Source: Corynebacterium endometrii
GTDB lineage: Bacteria; Actinomycetota; Actinomycetes; Mycobacteriales; Mycobacteriaceae
Direction: 5' to 3'
DNA length: 64,000 bases
Assembly: GCF_004795735.1 (NCBI RefSeq)
Contig: NZ_CP039247.1
Coordinates: 496,001 to 560,000, forward strand
A program made the position numbers and the translations under genes. The notes beneath the pieces were generated by a model. It saw only the letters and a list, made by a program, of their open reading frames with translations, searched no databases and had not been told where the DNA came from. Below are positions 25,204 to 38,564 of this stretch, piece after piece. The stretch's first letter is position 1. Every line of letters begins with the position of its first letter.

Positions 25204-26051
25204 TGCGCGTGCCCGAAGCCACCGAACTCATCCGTGCGACGCTGGCAGAAGACCTCGCCTACGGGCCCGACGTCACCACGTTAGCCACCATCCCCGCCGA
25301 CCAACACGGCACCGCGTCCATCGTGGCGCGTGAGGCTGGCACGCTGGCGGGCGTGCCGATCGCCGCGGCCGTCCCGCGGATCCTTGCCGACGACACCGGC
25401 GTCGACGTGCAGATTACCGTGCACGCCGGGGACGGGAACCGCGTCGGCGCCGGGACCCCGGTGCTTACAGTTGAGGGGCCGGTGCAGACCCTGCTCACGG
25501 CGGAGCGCACCATGCTCAACCTGGTGTCGCAGCTGTCCGGCGTGGCCACGCATACCGCGCGCTGGGTGGAGGCTCTCGAGGGCACCGGCACCCGCGTGCG
25601 CGATACCCGCAAGACCATCCCCGGCCTGCGCGAATTACAAAAGTATGCCGTGCGCTGCGGCGGCGGGGTAAACCACCGCATGGGCTTGGGCGATGCCGCG
25701 CTGATTAAAGACAATCACGTGGCCGCGGCCGGCTCGATCACCGCGGCCATCGATGCCGTTCGGGCCTACGCACCGGAGACTCCGCTGGAAGTGGAGTGTG
25801 ACACCGTGGACCAGGTTCGGGAGGCGGTGGACGCGGGCGCCACGCTCATCCTGCTGGATAACATGTCCCCGGCCACTATCCGCGAGGCGCTGGCCTTTAC
25901 CCAGCCCGCGGGAGTTGCCACCGAAGCCTCCGGCGGCATCACCCTTGAGCGCGCCGCCGAGTATGCGGCCACCGGCGTGGACTATATCGCCGTGGGCGCG
26001 CTCACGCATTCGTCACCGGTGCTGGACCTGGGCTTCGATCTCCAGGCATAA
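25203..26051 (+). CDS. nadC: Nicotinate-nucleotide pyrophosphorylase (carboxylating)
   Basis: The 282-residue quinolinate phosphoribosyltransferase makes nicotinate mononucleotide from quinolinate and PRPP in de novo NAD synthesis. Motifs seen: RDTRKTIPGLRELQKYAVRCGGGVNHRMGLGDAALIKDNH (about 128-167), VECDTVDQVREAVDAGATLILLDNM (about 199) and the C-terminal ASGGITLERAAEYAATGVDYIAVGALTHS. No nadA or nadB lies beside it here, unlike nad operons of other corynebacteria; only a 32-codon ORF precedes it. A hairpin begins at its stop codon. Confidence 0.94.
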   Translation: MRVPEATELIRATLAEDLAYGPDVTTLATIPADQHGTASIVAREAGTLAGVPIAAAVPRILADDTGVDVQITVHAGDGNRVGAGTPVLTVEGPVQTLLTAERTMLNLVSQLSGVATHTARWVEALEGTGTRVRDTRKTIPGLRELQKYAVRCGGGVNHRMGLGDAALIKDNHVAAAGSITAAIDAVRAYAPETPLEVECDTVDQVREAVDAGATLILLDNMSPATIREALAFTQPAGVATEASGGITLERAAEYAATGVDYIAVGALTHSSPVLDLGFDLQA

Positions 26052-26076
26052 CCCCCGGCTTCCACGCGCGGGGGTT
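26050..26076. terminator. Terminator hairpin after nadC
   Basis: AACCCCCG (26050-26057) pairs with CGGGGGTT (26069-26076) around an 11-nt loop, starting within the nadC stop codon and lying before the convergent peptidase gene. Confidence 0.7.
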
Positions 26077-26088
26077 AAGCGCGGGAAG

Positions 26089-28170
26089 CTAGGCGCCGGA
26101 TAGGCCGCGGCGCTTGAGGAGCGGGGCCAGGTCCTTGTCGCGGCCGCGCAACTCGCTGTATGCGCCCTTAAAGTCGCGGGCGGCTCCCCGGGAAAGGATT
26201 AGGTCGCGGAACTTCTGCCCGGCGGCGCGGGTGGCCTCTGGACTCGAGGCAGAACCGGCGGCCCCGCGTTCGCGGAACCATTCGAATCCGTCGGCGTCGA
26301 GCACCTCGGCCCACAGGTAGGAGTAGTAGCCCGCGGAGTATCCGCCGGCGAAGATGTGGTTGAAGTAGGTAGACCGGTAGCGCGGGCGAATGCTGCCGGC
26401 GCCCTCCGGCGCCCGCTCGCCGAGGCCGGCGGCGGCCAGCGCCTCTGCCTCGAACGCGTCGATGGCCTCCGGGGTGGCTTCCAGCTCTTTGGCCTGCTCC
26501 GGGGTCAGCGAGTGCCACGCCAGGTCGATGATGGACGCCGCGAGGTATTCCACCGTGGCAAAACCCTGGCCAAAGGCTTTCGCCTTGTCCACCGCGGCGA
26601 GCAGGTCATCCGGGATGGGCTCACCGGTTTCTACATGGAAGGCATAGTTTTTGACCAGGGAGGGATCCAGCGCCCAATTCTCATTGATCTGGGAGGGGAA
26701 TTCCACCCAGTCGCGCGGAACGTTGGTGCCGGAGAAAGTGGGGTAGCGCACGTCCGAGAGGAGGCCGTGCAGAGCGTGGCCAAACTCGTGGAAGACCGTG
26801 TGCAGCTCATCGATGCTCAGCAGTGGCGTGGAACCGTCCGCCGGCTTGGTAATTCCCATGACGTTGACGATGACCGGCTTGGATTCCAGCAGCCGGGACT
26901 GGTCGCGGAAGGAAGACATCCAGGCGCCGCCGCGCTTCGACGGGCGAGCGAAGTAATCGGTCAGGAGCAGGCCGATGCCCTCCTTCTTGCCGTCCTCGCC
27001 TTCGCCGAAGACCTCCCAGACGCGCACGCCCTCCGCGTACCCCTGCAAATCGTCACGGGGCTCCACGGTGATCCCGTACAGGCGCCTTGCCGCCTCGAAT
27101 ACGCCGTCCGTAAGCACCCGGTCTAGCGGGAAGTACTTGCGAAGCTCCTCCTCGTCAAGGGAGAAATCGCGGGCGCGGACCTTTGATTCCCAGTAGGGCC
27201 AATCCGCCGGGGCGAAGCCCTGATCGTGGAGACCGGCTTCCTCGGCGAGCAGCTTGTGTTCGCCGGCGGCATTCGTGGCCGCGGCCGGGGCCAGGTCGAA
27301 GAGCATCTTCTTCGCCGCCGCCGCTTCACCGGCGGTCTCCTCCGCGATGACGTAATCCGCGTGCGTTTCAAAGCCTAAGAGCTGGGCGCGCTCGGCGCGC
27401 AACCGCACCGCCTCGACCAACCCGGCGGCGTTGACCTCGGAACCGCGAAGGTTGGACGCCTCGAACAGCGCGGCGCGGGATTCCGGCAGGGCCAAACGCG
27501 CCTGCTCGGATTGGTTGGTGGGCAGCTCCAGCGGGATGACGTAGCCATCCCTGCCCACCTGCTCTGCGTAGGCGGCGGCCGCATCGATGCGGGACTGGGG
27601 GAGGCCGGCGAGCTGGGCGGCGTCGGAAAAATGCACCGCGCGGGCGCGGGTATCGGCCAACAGGTTGCGGCCGAACTGCTCACTAAGTGCGGACAAACGC
27701 TGATTAATTTCGGACAGGCGGGCCTTATCTGATTCCTCCAGCGCGGCACCCTTGCGCACGAACATGCGCAGCAGGTGGCTATGCAGGCGCTGGGACTCCT
27801 CATCCTCCGGCGGGGTCACGGCCTGGAGGCGCTCATACAGAGCGGAGTTTTGATAAATGGCGTCCGCGTGCGCGGCGTACTGGGGGTAGAACTTCTCTGC
27901 AATCGCGTCCAGCTCCGCACTCGCATCCGTGCCGGACAGGTTGGAGAAAATGGAAGCCGCCCGGTCCAAATCCTGGCCGGAGGCCTCCAGCGCCTCTACG
28001 GTGTTTTCCCAGGTCGGGGCCTCGGCGTTTTCTACTATCCGGGAAATCTCCGCATCGTGGCGGGCAAAAGCCTCCTCGAATGCGGGGAGGAAATGCTCCG
28101 CCTTGATCTCCGCGAAGGGCGGGAGCTGGTAGGGGAGCGGGGATGGGACAAGCAAGGGGTTTATAGTCAT
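26089..28170 (-). CDS. M3-family zinc metallopeptidase (Dcp/oligopeptidase A type)
   Basis: The 693-residue protein is a thimet-type oligopeptidase. The zinc motif VFHEFGHALHGLLSD (HEFGH, about residues 465-469) and the downstream glutamate in NWALDPSLVKNYAFH are in place, as is the C-terminal block RPRYRSTYFNHIFAGGYSAGYYSYLWAEVLDADGFEWF typical of dipeptidyl carboxypeptidase Dcp and oligopeptidase A. It degrades short peptides in the cytoplasm; there is no signal peptide. On the minus strand TATTTT (28182-28177) lies 6 nt before the ATG, pointing to a leaderless mRNA. It is divergent from ppc and convergent with nadC. Confidence 0.92.
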   Translation of the reverse strand: MTINPLLVPSPLPYQLPPFAEIKAEHFLPAFEEAFARHDAEISRIVENAEAPTWENTVEALEASGQDLDRAASIFSNLSGTDASAELDAIAEKFYPQYAAHADAIYQNSALYERLQAVTPPEDEESQRLHSHLLRMFVRKGAALEESDKARLSEINQRLSALSEQFGRNLLADTRARAVHFSDAAQLAGLPQSRIDAAAAYAEQVGRDGYVIPLELPTNQSEQARLALPESRAALFEASNLRGSEVNAAGLVEAVRLRAERAQLLGFETHADYVIAEETAGEAAAAKKMLFDLAPAAATNAAGEHKLLAEEAGLHDQGFAPADWPYWESKVRARDFSLDEEELRKYFPLDRVLTDGVFEAARRLYGITVEPRDDLQGYAEGVRVWEVFGEGEDGKKEGIGLLLTDYFARPSKRGGAWMSSFRDQSRLLESKPVIVNVMGITKPADGSTPLLSIDELHTVFHEFGHALHGLLSDVRYPTFSGTNVPRDWVEFPSQINENWALDPSLVKNYAFHVETGEPIPDDLLAAVDKAKAFGQGFATVEYLAASIIDLAWHSLTPEQAKELEATPEAIDAFEAEALAAAGLGERAPEGAGSIRPRYRSTYFNHIFAGGYSAGYYSYLWAEVLDADGFEWFRERGAAGSASSPEATRAAGQKFRDLILSRGAARDFKGAYSELRGRDKDLAPLLKRRGLSGA

Positions 28171-28301
28171 TCCCTCAAAATACCCAAAAATGGGAAGCGG
28201 TGACCGGCGGGCGGAAAAGTCCTATATAAAGCCTGCTAAGCCCTGCCCACGCGTGTAACTTAATCTGCACAGCACAGATAAGATTTATCGAAAGGGTCGC
28301 C

Positions 28302-30932
28302 GTGACTGATCACGTCCGGGAAGATATCCGCCTACTCGGCCGAGTTTTGGGCCGCGTCATCGCGCAGCAGGAAGGCGAGGAAATCTACCAGCTGGTGGAA
28401 TCCACCCGCCGCATGGCCTTTAGCGTGGCCCGCGGGGAGGCGCAGGCGTCTGACCTGTTGGCCATCTTCCGGGATATGGACATCACCAAGGCAAACCTGG
28501 TGGCGCGCTCCTTTTCCTATTTCGCGCTGCTAGCGAACATCGCCGAGGATCTAGATGATGAGTCCGTGCCCGCTCCGGCCTCGCTGGCCAAGACGCTGGA
28601 AAAGCTCAAGAATTCGGATATCAGCCCCGCCGAAGCCGCCACGGTGGTCCGCGAGGGGACCGTGGTTCCCGTCCTGACCGCCCACCCGACCGAGACGCGC
28701 CGCCGCACCGTCTTCGACGTGCAGACCCGCATCAAGGCCCTGCTCAAGCAGCGCAAGTGGGCCTCGGAGGAGGAGCGGGCCGAGATTGACCGCGAAATCC
28801 ACCTGCGCATGACCCTGCTGTGGCAGACCGCGCTCATCCGCATTTCCCGTCCCACCATCGAAGACGAGGTGGATGTGGGCCTGCGCTACTTCAAGCTCTC
28901 CCTCTTAAAGCAGGTCCCCGCGCTCAACCGCGCCATCAAGGACGGCATGAAGGAGGCCTTTGGCCTGCAGCTTCCTGATCTGTCCATGGTTCAGATGGGG
29001 TCCTGGGTGGGCGGCGATCATGACGGTAACCCGTTCGTTAACGCGTCCACGCTGGAGTACGCCACGTCCAAGGCGTCGGAGACGGTGCTGCGTTACTACG
29101 AGGCGCAGGTGGGCAAGCTCGAGCGCGAAATCAGCCTGTCTGACCGCTATTCCTCTTGCTCCAAGGAGCTGATGGAGCTGGCGGATAAGGGGCGCAATGA
29201 CGTGCCTTCCCGCGTGGATGAGCCCTACCGCCGGGCGCTCCACGGCGTCCGGGGCCGCGTCCGCGCCACCATGGGCCAGGGTGACTTTGAGCCTTACGCC
29301 ACGCCAGCGGAGCTTTTGGCGGAGCTCGAAATCGTGGACCGCTCCCTGCGCCAGTTCAACGATGACGTGATTGCCGATGATCGCCTGGCCCGCCTGCGTT
29401 CCGCGGTAACCACCTTTGGCTTCCATCTCTACACCATTGACCTGCGCCAGAATTCCGATTCCTTCTGCGCGGTTCTCACCGAGCTCTTCGCGTTGGCCGG
29501 TTTGTCCGAGGACTACGCCTCGCTGTCCGAGCCCGCCAAGGTCGATCTCCTCGTGCGCGAGCTCCAGCAGCCGCGCCCCCTGCTATTCCCGGGCGCGAGC
29601 GGGCTGAGCGAGGACACGGAGAAGGAGCTGGGCATCTTTGCCACCGCGTCCCAAGCGGTCAAGAAGTTCGGCCCCAAGTCCGTGTCTTCCTGCATCATCG
29701 CCATGACAGGTGCCGTTTCCGACATCCTAGAGCCGATGGTGCTCCTCAAGGAGGTGGGCCTAGAAGGGGTTAACGTGGTACCGCTGTTTGAGACCATCGA
29801 TGACTTGAAGTCCGCCGCCCCGATCCTGGAGCAGCTGTGGTCCGTGCCCTTCTACCGTGACTACCTGCGCAAGCGGGGAGACGTGCAGGAAGTCATGCTG
29901 GGCTACTCCGATTCAAACAAGGACGGCGGCTACCTGTCCTCCAACTGGGCGCTGTATGACGCCGAGTTGGAACTAGTTGAACTGTGCAAGAAGCACGGCG
30001 TGGAGCTGCGCCTGGCCCACGGCCGCGGCGGTGCGGTTGGCCGCGGCGGCGGCCCAACCTATGACGCCATCCTGGCCCAACCGAAGGGCGCGGTACAGGG
30101 CTCGGTCCGCATCACCGAGCAAGGCGAGGTAATCTCCGCAAAATACGGCAGCCCGGTCACCGCCCGCCGGCATCTGGAGGCCTTTGTGGCCGGCGCACTG
30201 GAGGCATCCCTCCTAGATACCGAGGGAATCGCCGAGCCGGAGCGAGCCTACTCCGTCATGCGCGAGATAGCCGACCTGGCCGGCCACAAGTACAAGGAAC
30301 TCATTGGGGATCCGGGGTTCATCGAGTATTTCACCCAGTCCACTCCGCTTCACGAGATCGGGGACCTGAATCTGGGCTCCCGCCCGGCGGCGCGCAAGCA
30401 GACCACCGCCATCTCGGATCTGCGCGCCATCCCGTGGGTGCTGTCCTGGTCCCAGTCGCGCACCAATATCCCCGGCTGGTTCGGCGTGGGAACCGCCGTG
30501 ACCACCTGGGCCGGCGAGGACGATAAGCGATGGGAGGAATTGGCCGAGCTCTACCGCACCTGGCCGTTCTTCCGCTCCGTCTTGTCCAACATGGCGCAGG
30601 TCATGGCGAAGGCCGAGATAAAACTCGCCCGGCTATACGCGGACCTAGTGGATGACAAGGCCATCGCCGATCGCATCTACTCGATGATCGCCTCCGAGTA
30701 TGAACTGACCCGTTCCGTCTACCTCCGTATTACCGGCAACGAGGATCTGACGGGGGAGAACCCGCGCCAGGCCCGCTCCTTAAAGCGCCGCTACCCGTAC
30801 CTGCTGCCGCTCAACGCCGTGCAGCTGGAACTTCTGCGCCGATACCGCGCCGGCGATGATTCCTTCCTGGTCTCCAAAACCATCCAGGTCACGATGAACG
30901 GCCTGGCGACCGCCCTGCGCAACTCCGGCTAA
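28302..30932 (+). CDS. ppc: Phosphoenolpyruvate carboxylase
   Basis: The 876-residue enzyme carboxylates PEP to oxaloacetate, an anaplerotic reaction. Catalytic motifs are intact: VLTAHPTETRRRTVFD (His near 127), GSWVGGDHDGNP, EVMLGYSDSNKDGG (about 533), LAHGRGGAVGRGGGP (about 572), and the C-terminal YPYLLPLNAVQLELLRRYR with the ending ATALRNSG. It is somewhat shorter than C. glutamicum Ppc (919 residues). The GTG at 28302 follows GAAAGGG. In the leader, GATAA-GAT-TTATC (28277-28289) forms a small palindrome. With pyc in the same window, the cell has both anaplerotic routes. Confidence 0.96.
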   Translation: MTDHVREDIRLLGRVLGRVIAQQEGEEIYQLVESTRRMAFSVARGEAQASDLLAIFRDMDITKANLVARSFSYFALLANIAEDLDDESVPAPASLAKTLEKLKNSDISPAEAATVVREGTVVPVLTAHPTETRRRTVFDVQTRIKALLKQRKWASEEERAEIDREIHLRMTLLWQTALIRISRPTIEDEVDVGLRYFKLSLLKQVPALNRAIKDGMKEAFGLQLPDLSMVQMGSWVGGDHDGNPFVNASTLEYATSKASETVLRYYEAQVGKLEREISLSDRYSSCSKELMELADKGRNDVPSRVDEPYRRALHGVRGRVRATMGQGDFEPYATPAELLAELEIVDRSLRQFNDDVIADDRLARLRSAVTTFGFHLYTIDLRQNSDSFCAVLTELFALAGLSEDYASLSEPAKVDLLVRELQQPRPLLFPGASGLSEDTEKELGIFATASQAVKKFGPKSVSSCIIAMTGAVSDILEPMVLLKEVGLEGVNVVPLFETIDDLKSAAPILEQLWSVPFYRDYLRKRGDVQEVMLGYSDSNKDGGYLSSNWALYDAELELVELCKKHGVELRLAHGRGGAVGRGGGPTYDAILAQPKGAVQGSVRITEQGEVISAKYGSPVTARRHLEAFVAGALEASLLDTEGIAEPERAYSVMREIADLAGHKYKELIGDPGFIEYFTQSTPLHEIGDLNLGSRPAARKQTTAISDLRAIPWVLSWSQSRTNIPGWFGVGTAVTTWAGEDDKRWEELAELYRTWPFFRSVLSNMAQVMAKAEIKLARLYADLVDDKAIADRIYSMIASEYELTRSVYLRITGNEDLTGENPRQARSLKRRYPYLLPLNAVQLELLRRYRAGDDSFLVSKTIQVTMNGLATALRNSG

Positions 30933-30981
30933 AGGTGGCCAGCGGCGGCCCGCGGTCGATTCCCGCCGGCGGCTTAGCCCC

Positions 30982-31090
30982 CAAATGACTGGATGCACCC
31001 GACCTACACCGAATAATTCGGCCCCGAAAAGCCGCCTTTTCCGGCTCGGGACGTTGGTGTAGGTCGGGTGCATCCAGTCATTTGCGTAGA
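30982..31090. repeat. Palindromic repeat element, copy B (ppc/icd junction)
   Basis: A perfect 29-bp inverted repeat (arms 30982-31010 and 31056-31084) with a 45-nt loop lies between convergent ppc and icd. Its right end CAGTCATTTGCGTAGA (31075-31090) is identical to copy A at 10504-10519, and its left arm (GACTGGATGCACCCGACC) parallels copy A's (GACTGGCTGCAAACGACC) with matched changes in the right arms. Confidence 0.85.
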
Positions 31091-31130
31091 TTCACATGCC
31101 GGCGCTGGACAAGACGGCCCCGAACGGCGA

Positions 31131-31184
31131 AAGGCGCGCCTGGCGGATGGTCGACGTGAATCGACCAAGCACCGGGCGCGCCTT
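31131..31184. terminator. Two-tier terminator hairpin after icd
   Basis: Outer stem AAGGCGCGCCTGG pairs with CCGGGCGCGCCTT (one bulged position) and an inner stem TGGTCGA/TCGACCA closes a 6-nt loop. It lies 34 bp beyond the icd stop on the minus strand. Confidence 0.75.
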
Positions 31185-31217
31185 GTAGCGCTCTAGCTCG
31201 AAGGCTTACTTCAGGGC

Positions 31218-34800
<3,583 letters not shown>

Positions 34801-34805
34801 CTGTC

Positions 34806-35717
34806 ATGACTTTTACCATCGCTTCTGTCAATGTCAACGGCATCCGCGCGGCGTGCAAGCAACGCAGCGAGGAGAACCTGGGATTTAACCACTGGCTCGC
34901 ACAAACCAGCGCTGACGTGGTGCTTATGCAGGAGGTGCGCGCAACCCCCAAGCAGACCGAAGCGGCATTGGCACCGGCCATGGAGGCCGGCTGGTCCCAC
35001 TTGGCCATGAGCGAGGCTGAGGCCAAGGGCCGCGCGGGCGTGGGCATCCTATCCCGCACCCCGCTTTCCGAGGTCTCCGTTGGTTTTGGTTCCTTCGCCA
35101 CCGGCCGCTACATTGAGGCATCCGTTGAGAAGGAAGGCGAAAGCTTCCGTGTGGCCTCCCTGTACCTGCCATCCGGCGCCGTGGGCACGGAGAAGCAGGA
35201 TGAGAAATACCGTTTCCTCGATGAGTTCGCGCAGGTGCTGGCCGAGCGCCCCGCAAGCTACCCCAACATGGTCATCGGCGGCGACTGGAACATCTGCCAC
35301 CGCGCGCAGGATTTGAAGAACAATAAGTCAAATGAGAAAAAGTCCGGTCACCTGCCGGAGGAGCGCGCGTTTATGGATCACGTCTTTGGCGCCTTCCCGG
35401 ACCCGGAGCCGCAGGCAAAGAAGGGCTTGGGAGACTACTTCGGCGCGGTGGAGTATGCGGGAAATACCGCTTGGCAGGCCTCGGAATCGCCGCAGTGGTT
35501 TGACGTGGTCCGCCGCCTGCACCCCGACGCGGACGGCCCGTACTCCTGGTGGACCTACCGTGGGCAGGCCTTCAACAATGACGCCGGGTGGCGCATCGAC
35601 TACCAGGCGGCCACTAAGCCCATGCTTGACCGCGCGGAACGCACCTGGGTGGACCGCGCCGATAGCGTGGAGATGCGCTGGTCTGATCATTCGCCGGTGG
35701 TTGTTGAGTATCGCTAA
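34806..35717 (+). CDS. xth: Exodeoxyribonuclease III
   Basis: The 303-residue protein is an EEP-family nuclease of the ExoIII/AP endonuclease type: FTIASVNVNGIRAACKQR, the metal Glu in DVVLMQEVRATPKQ, GVGILSRTPL, GGDWNICHRAQDLKN, and the catalytic C-terminal WRIDYQAA...RWSDHSPVVVEY. It cuts 3' of abasic sites and trims 3' ends in base excision repair. The longer frame from 34512 lies over the MFS gene and is spurious. The ATG at 34806 lies 7 nt after TAGAGT (34793-34798), giving a leaderless start with an internal promoter. Confidence 0.93.
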   Translation: MTFTIASVNVNGIRAACKQRSEENLGFNHWLAQTSADVVLMQEVRATPKQTEAALAPAMEAGWSHLAMSEAEAKGRAGVGILSRTPLSEVSVGFGSFATGRYIEASVEKEGESFRVASLYLPSGAVGTEKQDEKYRFLDEFAQVLAERPASYPNMVIGGDWNICHRAQDLKNNKSNEKKSGHLPEERAFMDHVFGAFPDPEPQAKKGLGDYFGAVEYAGNTAWQASESPQWFDVVRRLHPDADGPYSWWTYRGQAFNNDAGWRIDYQAATKPMLDRAERTWVDRADSVEMRWSDHSPVVVEYR

Positions 35718-35815
35718 ACTTCTCCGGTGCCCTTGACCCGCACCCGCGCAATGGTAGACTAGCCGGGTCCTGAACCAAGTTTTTAAACGAACTCACACTT
35801 CCTGGAGTAAATAGC

Positions 35816-36007
35816 ATGGCAAGCGCAATTATTGAATTGGTGCTGGGGGTTATCCTCCTAGCGGTAGGCCTGTGGTGGTGGACCGTTATGGGTCCGTCCT
35901 TCGCATTCCTTGCTCCAACCATCCTCGCGGGTGTTGGCGGTGCTCTAATCGTGGCTGCGATCGCAACCTTCCTCGATATCAAGAGCCCTACCTCCCGCAA
36001 GCTGTAG
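35816..36007 (+). CDS. Small 63-aa membrane protein
   Basis: The protein has two membrane helices (ELVLGVILLAVGLWWWTV and FLAPTILAGVGGALIVAAIATFL) and a short basic C-terminal tail (SPTSRKL). CTGGAG sits 10 nt before the ATG, TAGACT (35755-35760) is a good -10 box about 55 nt upstream, and two hairpins, the second followed by TTTTTT, end the transcript. It is therefore a free-standing expressed gene. I know of no function for it. Confidence 0.75.
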   Translation: MASAIIELVLGVILLAVGLWWWTVMGPSFAFLAPTILAGVGGALIVAAIATFLDIKSPTSRKL

Positions 36008-36020
36008 AAGCATCGACGAT

Positions 36021-36075
36021 CTAGCACTCCACGTGCTAGCGGCGGCGTACCCTTTAATCCGGTACGCCGTTTTTT
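36021..36075 (+). terminator. Strong Rho-independent terminator after the 63-aa gene
   Basis: CTAGCAC/GTGCTAG (36021-36039) is followed by CGGCGTACC/GGTACGCCG (36043-36051, 36061-36069) and a run of six T. Confidence 0.9.
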
Positions 36076-36101
36076 ATTGCTCCCATAGGGCCTTAAAGTA
36101 G

Positions 36102-37148
<1,047 letters not shown>

Positions 37149-37224
37149 GTCCCGCACCCGCTTTCGTGAACGCTCAGGCGTTGACGAAGGCGACTAAACG
37201 GGCGCGAGTCCGGGCGGGCTCGCA

Positions 37225-37262
37225 GGCCCCGCAGGGTTGCAATCTGGCAACAATGCGGGGCC
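37225..37262 (+). terminator. Terminator hairpin after trpS
   Basis: GGCCCCGCA (37225-37233) pairs with TGCGGGGCC (37254-37262), with TTGC/GCAA pairing inside the loop, followed by GTTT. Confidence 0.75.
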
Positions 37263-37391
37263 GTTTGGCTACCTAGCTAACTATCCCAACTCATTTATCA
37301 GTACGCTAGTCCTGGTTAATAGATTCTCTATCGTGAACAACCCCGAGTGACGATCACGTGACAACAGACGCAGAAGGGATTCTTTCTCGCC

Positions 37392-38474
37392 GTGGCAACT
37401 ACGACGCAATGGAACAGTGAGAAGACTGACGATTACGGCATCGAACGCAGCCGTCAGGATGAGCCAACCGCAATCGATAAGGTGCGCGATAAGTCGCCCA
37501 TGGTAGACCACCTGATGCGCATGCAGGACCGCTACGTCTCCGAGGGAGGCAACCAGTTCGCCGCGGGTATCACGTACTTCTCCGTCCTCTCCATCTTCCC
37601 GCTGATGATGCTGCTTACCGCAACAGCGGCCGCGGTCCTGGCAAACCGCCCCGAGCTGATGACCCAGCTGCAGGAGCAGATCACCTCCTCGATCGAGGGG
37701 GATCTGTCCGATACGGTCAATGAGATCCTGGAAACCGCGATTAGTCAGCGCGCCGCGATGTTCGGCGTCGGTGGTTTGACGGCCCTGTGGTCCGGCCTGG
37801 GCTGGATGTTCAACCTGCGCGCGGGCATCTCGGCGATGTGGAACCTGGATGTTAATGAGGGCACCGGTAACTTCTTTGTCACCAAGCTCAAGGACCTGCT
37901 CGGCCTGATTGGCCTGCTGCTGGCCCTGGTGCTTGCCTTCGGCGTCACCGCGATTGCCTCCTCCGGAATCATCCGCACCATCTTCGGCTGGGTTGGGCTG
38001 GACGAGTTCCCGGGCATGGGCATCGTCTTCTGGCTGATTGGTCTAGCCATCGGCCTGCTGGCAAACTTCCTGGTCATGCTGTGGCTGATTAAGTTCCTGC
38101 CGCGCACCAAGGTGCCAATGAAGTCCGCGCTCAAGGGCGCGCTTGTTGGCGCCGTGGCCTTCGAGCTGATTAAGCAGCTGTCCACCGTGATTGTCTCCTC
38201 CGCAACGGGCAATCCCGCCGGCGCAGTCTTTGGCCCGGTTATCGCCCTGATGATTGTCCTTTACCTGGTATGGCGCGTCATCCTGTACGTTTCCGCCTGG
38301 ACTGCGACGACCGAGGAGTCCATGCGCATGGTTGAGACGCCGGTTCCAGCCCCCGCCGTCATTCGCGTGCGCAACGAGATTAAGGAAGGCCCATCTACCG
38401 GGGCCACCCTTGGCGCGGGCGCGGCGCTGGGTGCCGTAGCCGCCGGTGCTGTGGCCTTGCTACGCAAGAAGTAA
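37392..38474 (+). CDS. YihY/BrkB-family inner-membrane protein
   Basis: The 360-residue protein has a soluble N-terminus (about 45 residues) and about six membrane helices of the YihY/virulence-factor BrkB family: RYVSEGGNQFAAGITYFSVLSIFPLMML, SGLGWMFNLRAGISAMWNLD, and PRTKVPMKSALKGALVGAVAFELIKQL. The family is widespread; a lipid- or LPS-transport role has been proposed for YhjD-type members but is not settled. The GTG at 37392 follows AGAAGGG. A similar gene follows trpS in C. glutamicum. Confidence 0.87.
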   Translation: MATTTQWNSEKTDDYGIERSRQDEPTAIDKVRDKSPMVDHLMRMQDRYVSEGGNQFAAGITYFSVLSIFPLMMLLTATAAAVLANRPELMTQLQEQITSSIEGDLSDTVNEILETAISQRAAMFGVGGLTALWSGLGWMFNLRAGISAMWNLDVNEGTGNFFVTKLKDLLGLIGLLLALVLAFGVTAIASSGIIRTIFGWVGLDEFPGMGIVFWLIGLAIGLLANFLVMLWLIKFLPRTKVPMKSALKGALVGAVAFELIKQLSTVIVSSATGNPAGAVFGPVIALMIVLYLVWRVILYVSAWTATTEESMRMVETPVPAPAVIRVRNEIKEGPSTGATLGAGAALGAVAAGAVALLRKK

Positions 38475-38564
38475 CCCCGCGGGGTCTAGCCCGCTAAAGC
38501 TAAGACAACAAGTCTTCGAACGTTCCGCGTCGGAATGTCCGGGGGCTTGACTAATATCGGGTTT

